DNA of 55,171 bases from Pseudomonas gingeri (GCF_013385425.1 NZ_JACAQA010000004.1:409250-464420), one strand, 5' to 3'. Numbered from the stretch's first letter, positions 10,410 to 20,437 are shown. Made by a program: numbers and translations. Notes: a model not told the origin generated them from the sequence alone.

Positions 10410-11699
10410 GTGAGCAAGTCTTTGCAAGCCATTCGTGGCATGAACGACATCCTGCCCGAGCAGACGCCCCTGTGGCGCTATTTCGAGGGCACGGTCGCGC
10501 GCCTGCTGGATAACTACGGCTACAAGCAGATCCGCATGCCGATCGTCGAGTTCACCGAGCTGTTCAAACGCTCCATCGGTGAAGTGACCGACATCGTCGA
10601 AAAAGAGATGTACACCTTCGAGGACCGCAACGGCGATTCCCTGACCCTGCGTCCGGAAGGCACCGCGGCCTGCGTGCGCGCCGTGCTGGAACACGGCATC
10701 ACCGGTGGTGGCCAGCCGCAGAAGCTCTGGTACATCGGCCCGATGTTCCGCCACGAGCGTCCGCAGAAAGGCCGTTATCGCCAGTTCCACCAGATCGGCT
10801 GCGAAGTCTTCAATATCGACGGCCCGGACATCGACGCCGAGCTGATCGTGCTGACCTGGCGCCTGTGGGGCCTGCTGGGCATCCGCGGCGCGGTCAAGCT
10901 CGAACTCAACAGCCTGGGCACCAGCGAGTCCCGTGGCCGTTATCGCGAGGCCCTGGTGGAGTTCCTCAGCGCGCGTCTCGAGCTGTTGGACGAAGACAGC
11001 CAACGCCGCCTGAAGACCAACCCGCTGCGGGTGCTCGACACCAAGAATCCGGACACCCAGGCCGCGCTGGTGGATGCGCCGAAACTCGCCGATTACCTCG
11101 ACGAGGAATCGCGCCTGCACTTCGAAGGCCTCAAGGCCCGTCTCGATGCGGCCGGCATCCCGTACGTGATCAATCCCAAGCTGGTGCGCGGGCTGGATTA
11201 CTACAGCAAGACCGTTTTCGAATGGGTCACCGACCAGTTGGGCGCCCAGGGCACCGTCTGTGCCGGTGGTCGCTACGATGGCCTGGTGGAGCAGATGGGC
11301 GGCAAGCCGACTCCCGGCGTGGGTTTTGCCATGGGTATCGAGCGGTTGATCCTGCTGCTGGAAACCCTGGAGCAGGTCCCGGAAGAAATCGCCCGTCAGG
11401 TCGACGTCTACCTGTGCGCCTTCGGCGAAGCCGCCGAGCTCGCGGCCCTGGCCCTGAGCGAGAAGGTCCGCGACCAGCTGCCGAACCTGCGTTTGCAGGT
11501 CAACGCCGGTGCCGGCAGCTTCAAGAGCCAGTTCAAGAAAGCTGACAAAAGCGGTGCGCTGTACGCCTTGATTCTCGGTGACGACGAATTGGCTCAGCAA
11601 GTGGTAGGTTTCAAACCCCTGCGTGGCCAGGGCGAGCAACAAAGCATTGCCTGGGAGGCTCTTTCCGAGCACTTGGCCACCTGCGTCGTGCAGGGTTGA
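10410..11699 (+). CDS. hisS: Histidyl-tRNA synthetase
   Basis: HisS charges tRNA-His. The 429-residue class II synthetase has motif 2 in the [19 protein letters not shown] region, the histidine-binding [14 protein letters not shown] segment, and the C-terminal anticodon-binding domain. The start is a GTG at 10410 ([18 protein letters not shown]) with AAGGA upstream. The downstream genes have related spacing and may be co-transcribed with it. Confidence 0.97.
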   Translation: MSKSLQAIRGMNDILPEQTPLWRYFEGTVARLLDNYGYKQIRMPIVEFTELFKRSIGEVTDIVEKEMYTFEDRNGDSLTLRPEGTAACVRAVLEHGITGGGQPQKLWYIGPMFRHERPQKGRYRQFHQIGCEVFNIDGPDIDAELIVLTWRLWGLLGIRGAVKLELNSLGTSESRGRYREALVEFLSARLELLDEDSQRRLKTNPLRVLDTKNPDTQAALVDAPKLADYLDEESRLHFEGLKARLDAAGIPYVINPKLVRGLDYYSKTVFEWVTDQLGAQGTVCAGGRYDGLVEQMGGKPTPGVGFAMGIERLILLLETLEQVPEEIARQVDVYLCAFGEAAELAALALSEKVRDQLPNLRLQVNAGAGSFKSQFKKADKSGALYALILGDDELAQQVVGFKPLRGQGEQQSIAWEALSEHLATCVVQG

Positions 11700-11739
11700 A
11701 GCTGTAAAACAGCCGATTTAGAGAATAAGGAGTATTGGG

Positions 11740-12381
11740 GTGTCGAGTACCGAAGATGATCAGTTGGCGGAGTTGAAGGACTGGTGGCAGCGTAACGGCA
11801 AACCCTTGGTCACTGGCGGCTTGCTGGCCCTGGTGGTGGTGTTCGGCTGGCAGGCCTGGCACAAATACCAGAGCAACCAGGCGCAGGGCGCCTCGATGCT
11901 TTATCAGCAACTGCTGGAAACCACGCTGACGCCGGACGGCAAGCCCGACCCTGGACGTGTGGCGGACCTGGCCAACAAGCTCAACACCGATTTCGCCGGC
12001 AGCGCCTATGCGCAGTACGGCAGTCTGTTCGTAGCGAAAGTTGCGGTCGATACCGGTAAACTCGACGACGCCGCGCGTGAGCTGAAAGCCATTACCGACA
12101 AACCGGCCAACATCACCCTCGGCGAAGTCGCGCGTCAGCGCCTGGCCCAGGTGCTGGCGGCACAGAACAAAGTCGACGACGCACTGAAACTGCTCGACGG
12201 CGATGCTGACAAGGCGTTCCTGGCCAGTCGCGAAGAACTCAAGGGGGACCTGTTGGTTCAACTGGGTCGGACCGATGAAGCTCATGCCGCGTACCAAAAG
12301 GCCAAAGCGGCGCTGTCTGATGAAGCAGCGGTCGGTGGCTTACAAATCAAGCTGGACGACCTGGCCAAAGGGGATGCGTGA
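11740..12381 (+). CDS. yfgM: YfgM-like TPR membrane protein
   Basis: YfgM is an inner-membrane protein that in E. coli associates with the SecYEG translocon and PpiD and helps proteins cross the periplasm. The 213-residue protein has a short cytoplasmic head (DDQLAELKDWWQRNGK), one membrane segment (about 20-40; LVTGGLLALVVVFGWQAW) and a TPR-like periplasmic domain. The start is GTG with AAGGAG before it. It overlaps bamB by 8 bp, placing it with outer-membrane protein biogenesis. Confidence 0.88.
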   Translation: MSSTEDDQLAELKDWWQRNGKPLVTGGLLALVVVFGWQAWHKYQSNQAQGASMLYQQLLETTLTPDGKPDPGRVADLANKLNTDFAGSAYAQYGSLFVAKVAVDTGKLDDAARELKAITDKPANITLGEVARQRLAQVLAAQNKVDDALKLLDGDADKAFLASREELKGDLLVQLGRTDEAHAAYQKAKAALSDEAAVGGLQIKLDDLAKGDA

Positions 12382-13525
12382 CGTGATCCGTTGGAAACAT
12401 GCAGCATTGCTGGCTCTGGCCATTCTGGCCGCGGGTTGCAGCAGCAACAGCAAGAAAGAACTGCCACCGGCCGAACTGACCTCCTTCAAGGAAGAAGTGG
12501 TTCTGCACAAAGAGTGGAGCCGTTCCATCGGTGACGGCCAGGGCAAGATCTACAACATGCTGGTGCCGGCGATTGACGGCGATACCATCTACGCGGCCGA
12601 TGACACTGGCGTCGTGATCGCGATGGATCGCATGAACGGCGACGTGAAGTGGAAGAAAGACCTGGAAGTGCCGGTTTCCGGCGCCATCGGCGTCGGCTAC
12701 GGCCTGGTGTTGATGGGCACCCTCAAGGGCGAAGTGATTGCCCTGGATGCCAGCAGCGGCGAGCAGAAATGGCGCGCCCAGGTGACCAGCGAAGTGCTGG
12801 CGCCGCCGGCCACCAACGGTGACGTGGTGGTTGTGCAGACCCAGGACGACCGTGTGATCGGCCTCGATGCCGACACCGGCAACCAGCGCTGGTTGTACGA
12901 CAGCAGCCCGGCGGTTCTGACCTTGCGTGGTACGGGTGCACCCTTGGTGACCAACCACCTGGCGGTGGCGGGTCTGTCCAGCGGTAAGGTGGTCGCCCTG
13001 GATACCCATAACGGCGTGCCGGCGTGGGAAACCCGTGTGGCCATTCCGCAAGGGCGTTCGGAGCTGGAGCGCATCGTCGACATTGACGGCGGCCTGCTGT
13101 TGTCCGGCGGCAACCTCTATGTCGCCAGCTACCAGGGCCGCATGGCGGCACTGGAGCTGGAAAGCGGTCGAGTGCTCTGGCAGCGTGATGCTTCCAGCTA
13201 CTCGGGCGTTGCCCAGGGCTTCGGCAGTGTTTATGTCGCCTTGGCGTCCGGCACGGTTGAAGGCGTTGACGAACGTTCCACCACGGCGATCTGGAGCAAT
13301 GACGCCCTGGCTCGTCGCCAGCTGACGGCACCGGAAGTGTTCTCCAGCTACGTCGCAGTCGGCGACTTCGAAGGCTACCTGCACCTGCTGAGCCAGGTGG
13401 ACGGTCGCTTCGTCGGTCGCGAGCGCATTGACAGCGACGGCCTGCGTGCACGTCCGCTGGTGATGGGTGACATGATTTACGTGTATGGCAACAGCGGCAA
13501 ACTGGAAGCCCTGACCATCAAGTAA
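12374..13525 (+). CDS. bamB: Outer membrane assembly lipoprotein BamB
   Basis: BamB is the beta-propeller lipoprotein of the BAM complex that folds outer-membrane proteins. The 383-residue precursor starts MRDVIRWKHAALLALAI and has the lipobox LAAGC (Cys22). Repeated PQQ-type blades with AxDxxxG-x-xxW patterns follow, such as GDVKWKKDL, GEQKWRAQV and GNQRWLYD. A longer in-frame start inside yfgM is rejected because the signal peptide would then not be N-terminal. The start codon overlaps yfgM, so translation is coupled. Confidence 0.95.
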   Translation: MRDVIRWKHAALLALAILAAGCSSNSKKELPPAELTSFKEEVVLHKEWSRSIGDGQGKIYNMLVPAIDGDTIYAADDTGVVIAMDRMNGDVKWKKDLEVPVSGAIGVGYGLVLMGTLKGEVIALDASSGEQKWRAQVTSEVLAPPATNGDVVVVQTQDDRVIGLDADTGNQRWLYDSSPAVLTLRGTGAPLVTNHLAVAGLSSGKVVALDTHNGVPAWETRVAIPQGRSELERIVDIDGGLLLSGGNLYVASYQGRMAALELESGRVLWQRDASSYSGVAQGFGSVYVALASGTVEGVDERSTTAIWSNDALARRQLTAPEVFSSYVAVGDFEGYLHLLSQVDGRFVGRERIDSDGLRARPLVMGDMIYVYGNSGKLEALTIK

Positions 13526-13563
13526 AGGTTTGACTATGCTTGGGGGTACCCCAACGCATCACT

Positions 13564-13663
13564 TGTAGGAGCGAGCTTGCTCGCGATGAACGTAAGGGCA
13601 CCGCGAAAGAACCAGTGCCCCGCGTTATCGTTAACGACCATCGCGAGCAAGCTCGCTCCTACA
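13564..13663. repeat. REP inverted-repeat pair (BIME), TGTAGGAGC type
   Basis: TGTAGGAGCGAGCTTGCTCG (from 13564) and its inverse (ending 13663) flank a spacer ending in GCGTTATCGTTAACGA. The same element and spacer motif recur at 19472-19572 and 43591-43690. REP sites are common between Pseudomonas genes and may affect mRNA stability. Confidence 0.85.
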
Positions 13664-13737
13664 GGTTCGGCGTTGATCCCACAGGCGGCCTCGTTTCATG
13701 AGGTTTGCGGCACCTCCCGGTGCTGCCCCGAGCACCA

Positions 13738-13760
13738 GCCGCTGCCTTGCAGCGGCTTTT
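13738..13760 (+). terminator. Rho-independent terminator before der
   Basis: GCCGCTGC (13738-13745) pairs with GCAGCGGC (13749-13756) across a CTT loop and is followed by TTTT. A second small hairpin, GGTGCT/AGCACC, sits just upstream. It probably ends bamB transcripts. Confidence 0.7.
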
Positions 13761-13792
13761 GTATTTTCTGAAATAACGAAGTGGAGAGCCGC

Positions 13793-15268
13793 ATGGTTCC
13801 CGTAATCGCCCTGGTGGGCCGACCGAACGTCGGTAAATCCACCCTGTTCAACCGCCTGACCAGGACTCGTGACGCCATTGTCGGCGACTTGTCCGGTCTG
13901 ACCCGTGATCGCCAATACGGTGAGGCTAAGTGGCAAGGGCGCACCTATATCCTGATCGACACCGGCGGTATTTCCGGCGACGAGCATGGCATGGACGAAA
14001 AAATGGCCGAGCAGTCGCTGCTGGCCATTGAAGAAGCCGATGTCGTGCTGTTCCTGGTGGACGCCAAAGCCGGCTTCACCGCCGCTGACCAGATGATCGG
14101 CGAGCACCTGCGCAAACGTAACAAGCGTTCTTACGTAGTGGCGAACAAGGTCGACAACATCGACCCGGATATGGCCCGCGCCGAATTCAGCCCGATGGGC
14201 CTGGGCGACGCGATCCCGATCGCCGGTGCCCACGGTCGCGGCATCACCCAGATGCTGGAAATCGCCCTGAGCGACTTCCCGAAAGACGACGAAGACGAGC
14301 CGGAAGACGGCGAGATCGAAGACGTTGCCGAAGGTGAAGAAGCCAAGCGCATTCCCGGCCCGAGCGAAAAAGATGGCATCAAGATCGCCATTATCGGTCG
14401 CCCGAACGTCGGCAAGTCGACCCTGGTCAACCGCATGCTCGGTGAAGACCGGGTTATCGTCTATGACGAGCCCGGTACCACCCGCGACAGTATCTACATC
14501 CCGTTCGAGCGTAACGACGAGAAGTACACGCTGATCGACACCGCCGGTGTGCGTAAGCGCGGCAAGATCCACGAGGAAGTCGAAAAATTCTCCGTGGTGA
14601 AAACCTTGCAGGCGATCAAGGACGCCAACGTCGTGATCTTCGTCATGGACGCCCGCGAAGGCGTGGTCGATCACGACCTCAACCTGCTCGGGTTTGCCCT
14701 GGAGTCGGGTCGTGCGCTGGTGATCGCCCTGAACAAATGGGACGGCATGACCCCGGGCGAACGTGATTTCGTGAAGATCGAGCTGGAGCGCCGGTTGTTC
14801 TTCGTCGACTTCGCCGACATCCACTTTATCTCGGCCTTGCACGGCACCGGCGTGGGTAACCTGTACCAGTCGGTACAGAACTCCTTCAAGTCGGCGGTGA
14901 CCCGCTGGCCGACCAGCCGCCTGACCCAGATCCTCGAAGATGCGGTGACCGAGCACGCGCCTCCGATGGTCAACAGCCGTCGGATCAAGCTGCGCTACGC
15001 GCACTTGGGCGGGGCCAACCCGCCGCTGATCGTGATCCACGGTAACCAGGTGGAGAAGGTGCCGAAGTCCTATGTCCGCTACCTGGAAAACACCTATCGC
15101 CGTGTACTGAAGTTGGTGGGGACGCCGATCCGCATCGAATTCAAGGGCGGCGAGAACCCGTACGAAGGCAAGAAGACCGCGCTGACTGACCGTCAGGTCA
15201 ACAAGAAGCGTCGGATGATGTCGCACCACAAGCAGGCCGATAAAAAGCGTCGCGACAAGAAACGCTGA
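13793..15268 (+). CDS. der: Ribosome biogenesis GTPase Der (EngA)
   Basis: Der is an essential tandem-GTPase that matures the 50S subunit. The 491-residue protein has two G domains, each with the P-loop GRPNVGKS (near residues 8 and 203) and DTAG/DTGG-type switch motifs. An acidic linker (about 165-185; [13 protein letters not shown]) separates them, and a C-terminal KH-like domain with a basic tail ends the protein. I chose the ATG at 13793, preceded by GGAGAG. An ATG 12 bp upstream would add MESR. Confidence 0.97.
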   Translation: MVPVIALVGRPNVGKSTLFNRLTRTRDAIVGDLSGLTRDRQYGEAKWQGRTYILIDTGGISGDEHGMDEKMAEQSLLAIEEADVVLFLVDAKAGFTAADQMIGEHLRKRNKRSYVVANKVDNIDPDMARAEFSPMGLGDAIPIAGAHGRGITQMLEIALSDFPKDDEDEPEDGEIEDVAEGEEAKRIPGPSEKDGIKIAIIGRPNVGKSTLVNRMLGEDRVIVYDEPGTTRDSIYIPFERNDEKYTLIDTAGVRKRGKIHEEVEKFSVVKTLQAIKDANVVIFVMDAREGVVDHDLNLLGFALESGRALVIALNKWDGMTPGERDFVKIELERRLFFVDFADIHFISALHGTGVGNLYQSVQNSFKSAVTRWPTSRLTQILEDAVTEHAPPMVNSRRIKLRYAHLGGANPPLIVIHGNQVEKVPKSYVRYLENTYRRVLKLVGTPIRIEFKGGENPYEGKKTALTDRQVNKKRRMMSHHKQADKKRRDKKR

Positions 15269-15284
15269 TTCGGATCATGAAAAC

Positions 15285-15305
15285 GGGCGCCTCGGCGCCC
15301 TTTTT
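15285..15305 (+). terminator. Rho-independent terminator of der
   Basis: GGGCGCC (15285-15291) and GGCGCCC (15294-15300) form a perfect stem with a TC centre, followed by TTTTT. Flanking CATGAAAA and TTTTCATG extend the symmetry. Confidence 0.9.
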
Positions 15306-15381
15306 CATGCCTGGCGTTTACGTTATCCTCGAACGCTCCCGTGCCCCGTAGAGCCGGATGTTCAGCAGGGAAAACGCCCCC

Positions 15382-16530
15382 ATGATCAGCAGTAAGTTGC
15401 CGAATGTCGGCACCACCATCTTTACCCGTATGTCTGCGCTTGCGGTGGAAACCGGTGCGCTCAACCTGTCCCAGGGCTTCCCGGATTTCGAGGGCCCGCA
15501 GGCCCTGCGTGATGCGGTTTGCCGGCATGTGAACAACGGCCATAACCAGTACGCCCCCATGACCGGGCTGCCGGCCCTGCGCCAGCAGGTGGCGACGAAA
15601 ATCGCCCGCAGCTACGGCGTGCACGTGAACGCCGATGCAGAGATCACCATCACCCCCGGCGCGACCCAGGCGATCTTCTGTGCTATCCAGGCGGTGATCC
15701 ACCCCGGCGACGAGGTGATCGTTTTCGACCCTTGCTACGACAGTTATGAACCTTCGGTGGAGTTGGCCGGTGGGCGTTGCGTGCATGTGCAGCTCGGGTT
15801 GGAAGACTTCTCCATCGATTGGCAGAAGCTCAGCGACGCGCTGAGCCCGCGCACCCGCATGATCATCCTCAACAGCCCGCACAATCCCAGCGGTGCGCTG
15901 ATCAGTCATGGCGAACTGGACCAACTGGCAAAACTGATCGCCGACCGCGACATCTATCTGGTCAGCGACGAAGTCTACGAACACCTGGTGTTCGACGGCG
16001 TGCCCCATGCCAGTGTCTTGGCCCATGAGGCGCTGTATCAGCGTGCGTTCGTGGTCAGCTCGTTCGGCAAGACCTACCACGTCACCGGCTGGAAAACTGG
16101 CTATGTGGTAGCGCCGCCGGCCCTCACCGCCGAACTGCGCAAAGTGCACCAGTACGTCAGCTTCTGCGGCGTGACGCCGTTGCAGTATGCACTGGCCGAC
16201 TTTATGGCGATGCGTCCGGAGCATGTCGAGGAACTGCCGGCGTTCTATCAGGAGAAGCGCGATCTGTTCTGCGACCTGCTGGGCGAGTCGCGATTCAGCT
16301 TCAAACGGGCGGCGGGGACCTATTTCCAATTGGTCGACTACTCGCAGATCCGCCCGGACCTGAACGACGTCGACATGGCCGTGTGGATGACCCGCGAACA
16401 TGGCGTGGCAAGCATTCCGGTGTCGGTCTTCTACCAGAACCCGCCGGAAGGACAGCGCCTGGTGCGCCTGTGTTTTGCCAAGCGCGAGGAGACGCTGCGT
16501 GAAGCAGCGGCAAAACTATGCGTGATCTGA
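15382..16530 (+). CDS. PLP aminotransferase, methionine/glutamine transaminase type
   Basis: This fold-type I aminotransferase is related to E. coli YbdL and probably transaminates methionine and other hydrophobic or aromatic amino acids, or regenerates methionine from its 2-oxo acid. The 382-residue protein has the PLP lysine Lys230 in SSFGKTYHVTGWK, NSPHNPSG near 164 and VSDEVYEH near 194. The ATG at 15382 is preferred to one 24 bp upstream. It overlaps the downstream omega-amidase-like gene by 13 bp. That pairing is known from methionine salvage and glutamine transaminase systems, where the amidase removes the amide from the 2-oxo-acid product. Confidence 0.88.
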   Translation: MISSKLPNVGTTIFTRMSALAVETGALNLSQGFPDFEGPQALRDAVCRHVNNGHNQYAPMTGLPALRQQVATKIARSYGVHVNADAEITITPGATQAIFCAIQAVIHPGDEVIVFDPCYDSYEPSVELAGGRCVHVQLGLEDFSIDWQKLSDALSPRTRMIILNSPHNPSGALISHGELDQLAKLIADRDIYLVSDEVYEHLVFDGVPHASVLAHEALYQRAFVVSSFGKTYHVTGWKTGYVVAPPALTAELRKVHQYVSFCGVTPLQYALADFMAMRPEHVEELPAFYQEKRDLFCDLLGESRFSFKRAAGTYFQLVDYSQIRPDLNDVDMAVWMTREHGVASIPVSVFYQNPPEGQRLVRLCFAKREETLREAAAKLCVI

Positions 16531-17312
16531 GTGCGTTGCCGGACCTGAAACTCGCATTGGTGCAGACCACCTTGGCCTGGCATGACCGTCAGGCCAACCT
16601 CGAGCACTTCGACGTGCTGCTGGAGCAGGCTGCGGGGGCTGATCTGGTGATCCTGCCGGAGATGTTCACCACCGGTTTTTCCATGGCGTCGCAGACCCTG
16701 GCCGAAGCCGAAAACGGCCCGACCAGCGATTGGCTGCGTGAGCAGGCGAAAAAGCTTGATGCGGTGATCACCGGCAGCGTGATCGTCCGCGCCACCGATG
16801 GCAGTCACCGCAATCGTCTGTTGTGGGCGCGGCCGGATGGCGAGGTGTTGCACTACGACAAGCGCCACCTGTTCCGCATGGCCGGCGAGCATAACCACTA
16901 CACCCCGGGCGAGCGCCAGATGCAGTTCGAGCTCAAGGGCTGGCGGGTGCGTCCGCTGATCTGCTACGACCTGCGTTTTCCGGTGTGGAGCCGCGATGCC
17001 CAGGACACCGACCTGCTGCTGTACACCGCCAACTGGCCGGGCGCGCGGCGCTTGCACTGGAACCGATTGTTGCCGGCGCGGGCAATTGAAAACCTGTGTT
17101 ATGTGGTGGCGGTGAATCGGGTCGGCACCGATGGCAAGGGTTTCGCCTATACCGGCGACAGCCAGGTGCTGGATTTCCAGGGCGAGTCGTTGCTGGGGGC
17201 AGGGGAGGCCGACGGTGTGTTCCAGGTCACCTTGAGTGCGGCGGAACTGGCGGCCTATCGGACGCGGTTTCCGGCCTACCTGGATGCCGACAGCTTTGAG
17301 TTGAATCAGTAA
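16518..17312 (+). CDS. Nitrilase-family omega-amidase (YafV-like)
   Basis: This is a carbon-nitrogen hydrolase that probably deamidates 2-oxoglutaramate or 2-oxosuccinamate, making transamination with glutamine irreversible. The 264-residue protein has the complete Glu-Lys-Cys triad: Glu48 in VILPEMF, Lys115 in HYDKRHLF and Cys149 in LICYDLRF. It overlaps the aminotransferase frame by 13 bp, which points to coupled translation and a shared pathway. The exact substrate cannot be read from sequence. Confidence 0.88.
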   Translation: MRDLSALPDLKLALVQTTLAWHDRQANLEHFDVLLEQAAGADLVILPEMFTTGFSMASQTLAEAENGPTSDWLREQAKKLDAVITGSVIVRATDGSHRNRLLWARPDGEVLHYDKRHLFRMAGEHNHYTPGERQMQFELKGWRVRPLICYDLRFPVWSRDAQDTDLLLYTANWPGARRLHWNRLLPARAIENLCYVVAVNRVGTDGKGFAYTGDSQVLDFQGESLLGAGEADGVFQVTLSAAELAAYRTRFPAYLDADSFELNQ

Positions 17313-17327
17313 CACCGCGTTATCGTT

Positions 17328-17349
17328 CATCGCCAGCAAGCCGGCGATG
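17328..17349. repeat. Small REP-like hairpin
   Basis: CATCGCC and GGCGATG flank AGCAAGCC. It resembles a single degenerate REP unit after the amidase gene. Confidence 0.5.
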
Positions 17350-17365
17350 ACGGACTCAGACGCAC

Positions 17366-17403
17366 AAAAAGGCCCCGGGGGTTCACACCGCCGGGGCCTT
17401 TTT
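17366..17403. terminator. Bidirectional terminator between amidase and leuA
   Basis: AAAAAGGCCCCGG (17366-17378) pairs with CCGGGGCCTTTTT (17391-17403). The A-run on one side and T-run on the other let the hairpin stop both convergent transcripts. Confidence 0.9.
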
Positions 17404-17417
17404 ATTTCTGCCGACGC

Positions 17418-19100
17418 TTACGCCGCCTTGCTGGTATCCAGCTGGCTCAGCGAGCGGTTCAGCGCGCTGAACAGTGCCTTGAAGCTGGCGGTGGTGATGT
17501 TTTCATCGATCCCCACGCCGTGCACCGCACGTTCACCGTTCACCCGCAGCTCGATATAAGCCGCGGCTTTGGCGTTGGTCCCGGCACCGATGGCGTGCTC
17601 GTTGTAGTCCATGATTTCCACCGGTATCGGCAGACCGGCCACCAGTGCTTCCAGGGCGCCGTTGCCCTTGCCGCGCCAGTGCAGATTGGTCTCGCCCTGG
17701 CCCTTGCCGGACACTTCCACTTCCACGGCACTGTTGCCGTTTTCTTCCTGCAGGCGATGGCTGACCAGCGCATACGGGGTGTTGGCTTGCAGGTACTCGC
17801 TGTGCAGCAGGGCATGAATCTGCTGCGCGGTCATTTCCAGGCCGAGGCGGTCGGTTTCACGCTGCACCACCTGGCTGAACTCGATCTGCATGCGACGCGG
17901 CAGGCTGATGCCGTATTCCTGCTCCAGCAGGTAGGCGATACCGCCCTTGCCCGACTGGCTGTTGACGCGGATCACCGCCTCGTAGCTGCGGCCGATATCG
18001 GCCGGGTCGATCGGCAGGTACGGCACTTCCCACAGGGCGTCGGCTTGCTGCTGGGCGAAGCCCTTGCGGATCGCATCCTGGTGGGAGCCGGAGAAGGCGG
18101 TATGGACCAGGTCGCCGACATACGGGTGACGTGGGTGCACCGGAATCTGGTTGCACTCCTCGACCACCTTGCGCACGCCGTCGATATCGGAGAAGTCCAG
18201 CTGTGGGTCGAGACCCTGGGTGTACATGTTCAGGGCCACAGTGACCAGGTCGACGTTACCGGTACGCTCGCCGTTGCCGAACAGGCAGCCTTCGACACGG
18301 TCGGCGCCGGCCATCAGGCCCAGTTCGGTGGCGGCCACGCCGGTGCCACGGTCGTTGTGGGTGTGCAGGCTGATGATCACGCTGTCACGACGGTTGATAT
18401 GGCGACCGAACCACTCGATCTGGTCTGCATAGATGTTCGGGGTGGCACACTCGACCGTGGCGGGCAGGTTGAGGATCACCTTGTGCTCGGGCGTCGGGTT
18501 CCAGACTTCGATGACCGCGTCGCAGACTTCCTTGGCGAACTCAAGCTCGGTGGCGCTGAAGGTTTCCGGCGAGTACTCGAACTGCCACTGGGTGTCCGGC
18601 TGCTGGGCGGCGTATTTGACGAACAGCTTGGCGGCGTTGACCGCGATGGCCTTGATCCCGTCCTTGTCCTGGTTGAAGACAATGCGGCGGAAGGACGGCG
18701 AGGTGGCGTTGTACAGGTGAACGATGGCTTTCTTCGCCCCGCGCAGGGATTCGAAAGTGCGCTCGATCAAGTCTTCACGGCCCTGGGTCAGCACCTGGAT
18801 GGTGGTGTCCTCGGGGATGTGGTTGTCTTCGATCAGGGTACGGACGAAGTCGAAGTCGGTTTGCGAAGCGGCCGGGAACGAGGCTTCGATTTCCTTCACG
18901 CCGACGCTGACCAGGGTTTTCCAGAAGCGCAGTTTTTTCACCGCGTCCATCGGCTCGATCAGCGACTGGTTACCGTCGCGCAGGTCGGAGCTGCACCAGA
19001 TCGGCGCGCTGGTGATGGTTTTCGACGGCCAGGTGCGATCAGGGAGATCGATGGTCGGAAACGCGCGGTACTTCGAAGACGGGTCTTTGAGCATGCTCAT
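17418..19100 (-). CDS. leuA: 2-isopropylmalate synthase
   Basis: LeuA condenses acetyl-CoA with 2-oxoisovalerate in the first committed step of leucine synthesis. The 560-residue protein is the long, yeast-like class. It has the catalytic DRDGNQ-type motif ([11 protein letters not shown] near 38-48), the metal site HTHNDRG, and a C-terminal regulatory domain that binds leucine. The start [15 protein letters not shown] is preceded by AAGGAA. It is transcribed alone from a leader of roughly 200 nt that contains a short ORF. Confidence 0.96.
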   Translation of the reverse strand: MSMLKDPSSKYRAFPTIDLPDRTWPSKTITSAPIWCSSDLRDGNQSLIEPMDAVKKLRFWKTLVSVGVKEIEASFPAASQTDFDFVRTLIEDNHIPEDTTIQVLTQGREDLIERTFESLRGAKKAIVHLYNATSPSFRRIVFNQDKDGIKAIAVNAAKLFVKYAAQQPDTQWQFEYSPETFSATELEFAKEVCDAVIEVWNPTPEHKVILNLPATVECATPNIYADQIEWFGRHINRRDSVIISLHTHNDRGTGVAATELGLMAGADRVEGCLFGNGERTGNVDLVTVALNMYTQGLDPQLDFSDIDGVRKVVEECNQIPVHPRHPYVGDLVHTAFSGSHQDAIRKGFAQQQADALWEVPYLPIDPADIGRSYEAVIRVNSQSGKGGIAYLLEQEYGISLPRRMQIEFSQVVQRETDRLGLEMTAQQIHALLHSEYLQANTPYALVSHRLQEENGNSAVEVEVSGKGQGETNLHWRGKGNGALEALVAGLPIPVEIMDYNEHAIGAGTNAKAAAYIELRVNGERAVHGVGIDENITTASFKALFSALNRSLSQLDTSKAA

Positions 19101-19121
19101 GGGGAAATTCCTTGGGGTCAG

Positions 19122-19139
19122 GGCCGAAAAAAGGCGGCC
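19122..19139 (-). promoter_or_regulatory. Possible attenuator hairpin in the leuA leader
   Basis: Read toward leuA, GGCCG and CGGCC flank CCTTTTTT 22-39 nt before the start codon. The T-run lies in the loop and follows GGCTGGCCGCC, so alternative pairings with upstream GCCAG (end of the leader ORF) are possible. A regulatory role is inference. Confidence 0.3.
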
Positions 19140-19188
19140 AGCCGGTAATGCGTTATCAGGGAGAAAACCGGGGACGAGGTCGTTCGAT

Positions 19189-19266
19189 TCAGCCTGGCAG
19201 TCGTGCGCTGACGAGGCAGAGGCTGCGATGTTGACGTCGCTGAATGAGGGTGTGAGAAGTTTTCAT
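19189..19266 (-). CDS. Possible 25-residue leader peptide upstream of leuA
   Basis: An ATG-started frame of 25 residues ([19 protein letters not shown], then SARLPG) ends 88 bp before leuA on the same strand. Four leucines, three on CTC codons and one on CTG, are clustered in its last 19 residues, along with four arginines. A GAAGA sequence precedes the start. Leader peptides rich in the regulated amino acid are a known way to attenuate biosynthetic genes, but the leucines here are not consecutive. No annotation is known to me, so this remains a candidate. Confidence 0.4.
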   Translation of the reverse strand: MKTSHTLIQRRQHRSLCLVSARLPG

Positions 19267-19471
19267 GTCTTCAACCCTAACCACTGGGGTGAAAGATGGC
19301 AAGCCTGTGGGAAAAATTGAGAGAAATACTCGGAAAATCGGCTTTTACGATATTTTATTCTGCTTGAACGACTAAAAATCTAGAACAATTGCGCACTATT
19401 TTGGACCTGCGCAATCTTTGCCGCTGGGATGGTTGGCTGCAACATCGGTCGCCCAGACCGAACGAGGTCCT

Positions 19472-19572
19472 TGTAGGAGCGAGCTTGCTCGCGATGGACG
19501 TCAACGATAACGCGGGGGCACCTGATACCCAGTGGTGCCTGGACTACCATCGCGAGCAAGCTCGCTCCTACA
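19472..19572. repeat. REP inverted-repeat pair (BIME), TGTAGGAGC type
   Basis: TGTAGGAGCGAGCTTGCTCG and its inverse flank a spacer containing GTCAACGATAACGCGGG, as at 43591-43690. A run of eight G residues follows the right arm. Confidence 0.85.
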
Positions 19573-19597
19573 GGGGGGGGCGGTGGTGTTCCGGGGA

Positions 19598-20419
19598 TCA
19601 GGGTTGGAACGCGCCGATAAAGATCGCCGGATCGACCCGCGCGTCATTCAGGCTGACGTTCCAGTGCATATGGGGGCCGGTCGCCCGCCCTGTGGAGCCG
19701 ACCTTGCCCACCACCGCACCACGGGCCAGTGACTGGCCCACCTGCACGTCGATCTTCGACATATGGCAGAACATGCTGATAAAGCCCTGGCCGTGGTCGA
19801 CGAACACCGTATTGCCATTGAAGAAGTAATTGCCGATCAGAATCACCTTGCCCGCTGCCGGGGTCTTGATCGGCGTACCTGCTGGCACCGCGAAGTCCAG
19901 CCCGGCGTGTGGGTTGCGCTCCTCGCCGTTGAAGAACCGACGCACGCCGAAGCGGCTCGACAGTGGCCCGTTGACCGGCTTGTCCAACAGCAGGTTGCTC
20001 GGCGTACCGGGGCTGAAGCTGCGATAGGCCCGAATCTGCACCGCCAGTTCTTCATCGATGCGCTTGAGGTCGGCCGGATTCGGGTTGACCTGGCGGGTGT
20101 TTTTCAAGGTGATGTGCTGTTCCGGGTATTTCTTGCTAGTAACGTTGAAACTCAGGTTGCGCCCCGCCGAGTTGATTTGCTGGCTGCCGGGTTTCACGCT
20201 GAGGGGAATACCGACAATCGCCAACCAACTATTCTGTTCCTTGACCACCAGCACCGGCTTGCCCTGGTAACTGGCCTTGGGCGCCTGGGCGTTTGCTCCG
20301 AGATCGACCACGGCCACGCCGCCGGGCACCGGCTTGTTCAGCAGGCGGGTGAGATAGCTGTCGGCGTGGGCGTTGAAGGCGAGGCCCAGCAACAGCAGGG
20401 CACCAAGAAAACGGGGCAT
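19598..20419 (-). CDS. Exported M23-family peptidoglycan endopeptidase
   Basis: This is a zinc metallopeptidase of the LytM/M23 type that probably cuts peptide bridges in peptidoglycan in the periplasm. The 273-residue precursor has a signal peptide (MPRFLGALLLLGLAFNAHA) and a beta-rich N-terminal domain. The catalytic domain has HAGLDFAVP (HxxxD) near 170 and HMHWN (HxH) near 250. The zinc-binding residues are present, so it is likely active. It follows xseA on the same strand with an 18 bp gap, suggesting co-transcription. Confidence 0.9.
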   Translation of the reverse strand: MPRFLGALLLLGLAFNAHADSYLTRLLNKPVPGGVAVVDLGANAQAPKASYQGKPVLVVKEQNSWLAIVGIPLSVKPGSQQINSAGRNLSFNVTSKKYPEQHITLKNTRQVNPNPADLKRIDEELAVQIRAYRSFSPGTPSNLLLDKPVNGPLSSRFGVRRFFNGEERNPHAGLDFAVPAGTPIKTPAAGKVILIGNYFFNGNTVFVDHGQGFISMFCHMSKIDVQVGQSLARGAVVGKVGSTGRATGPHMHWNVSLNDARVDPAIFIGAFQP

Positions 20420-20437
20420 GCTCGGATCCCTTGAAAA

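Noticed and set aside
13564..13663. Possible CRISPR-like repeat
   Set aside because: There are only two inverted arms per locus, scattered singly through the window, with no regularly spaced direct repeats. These are REP elements.
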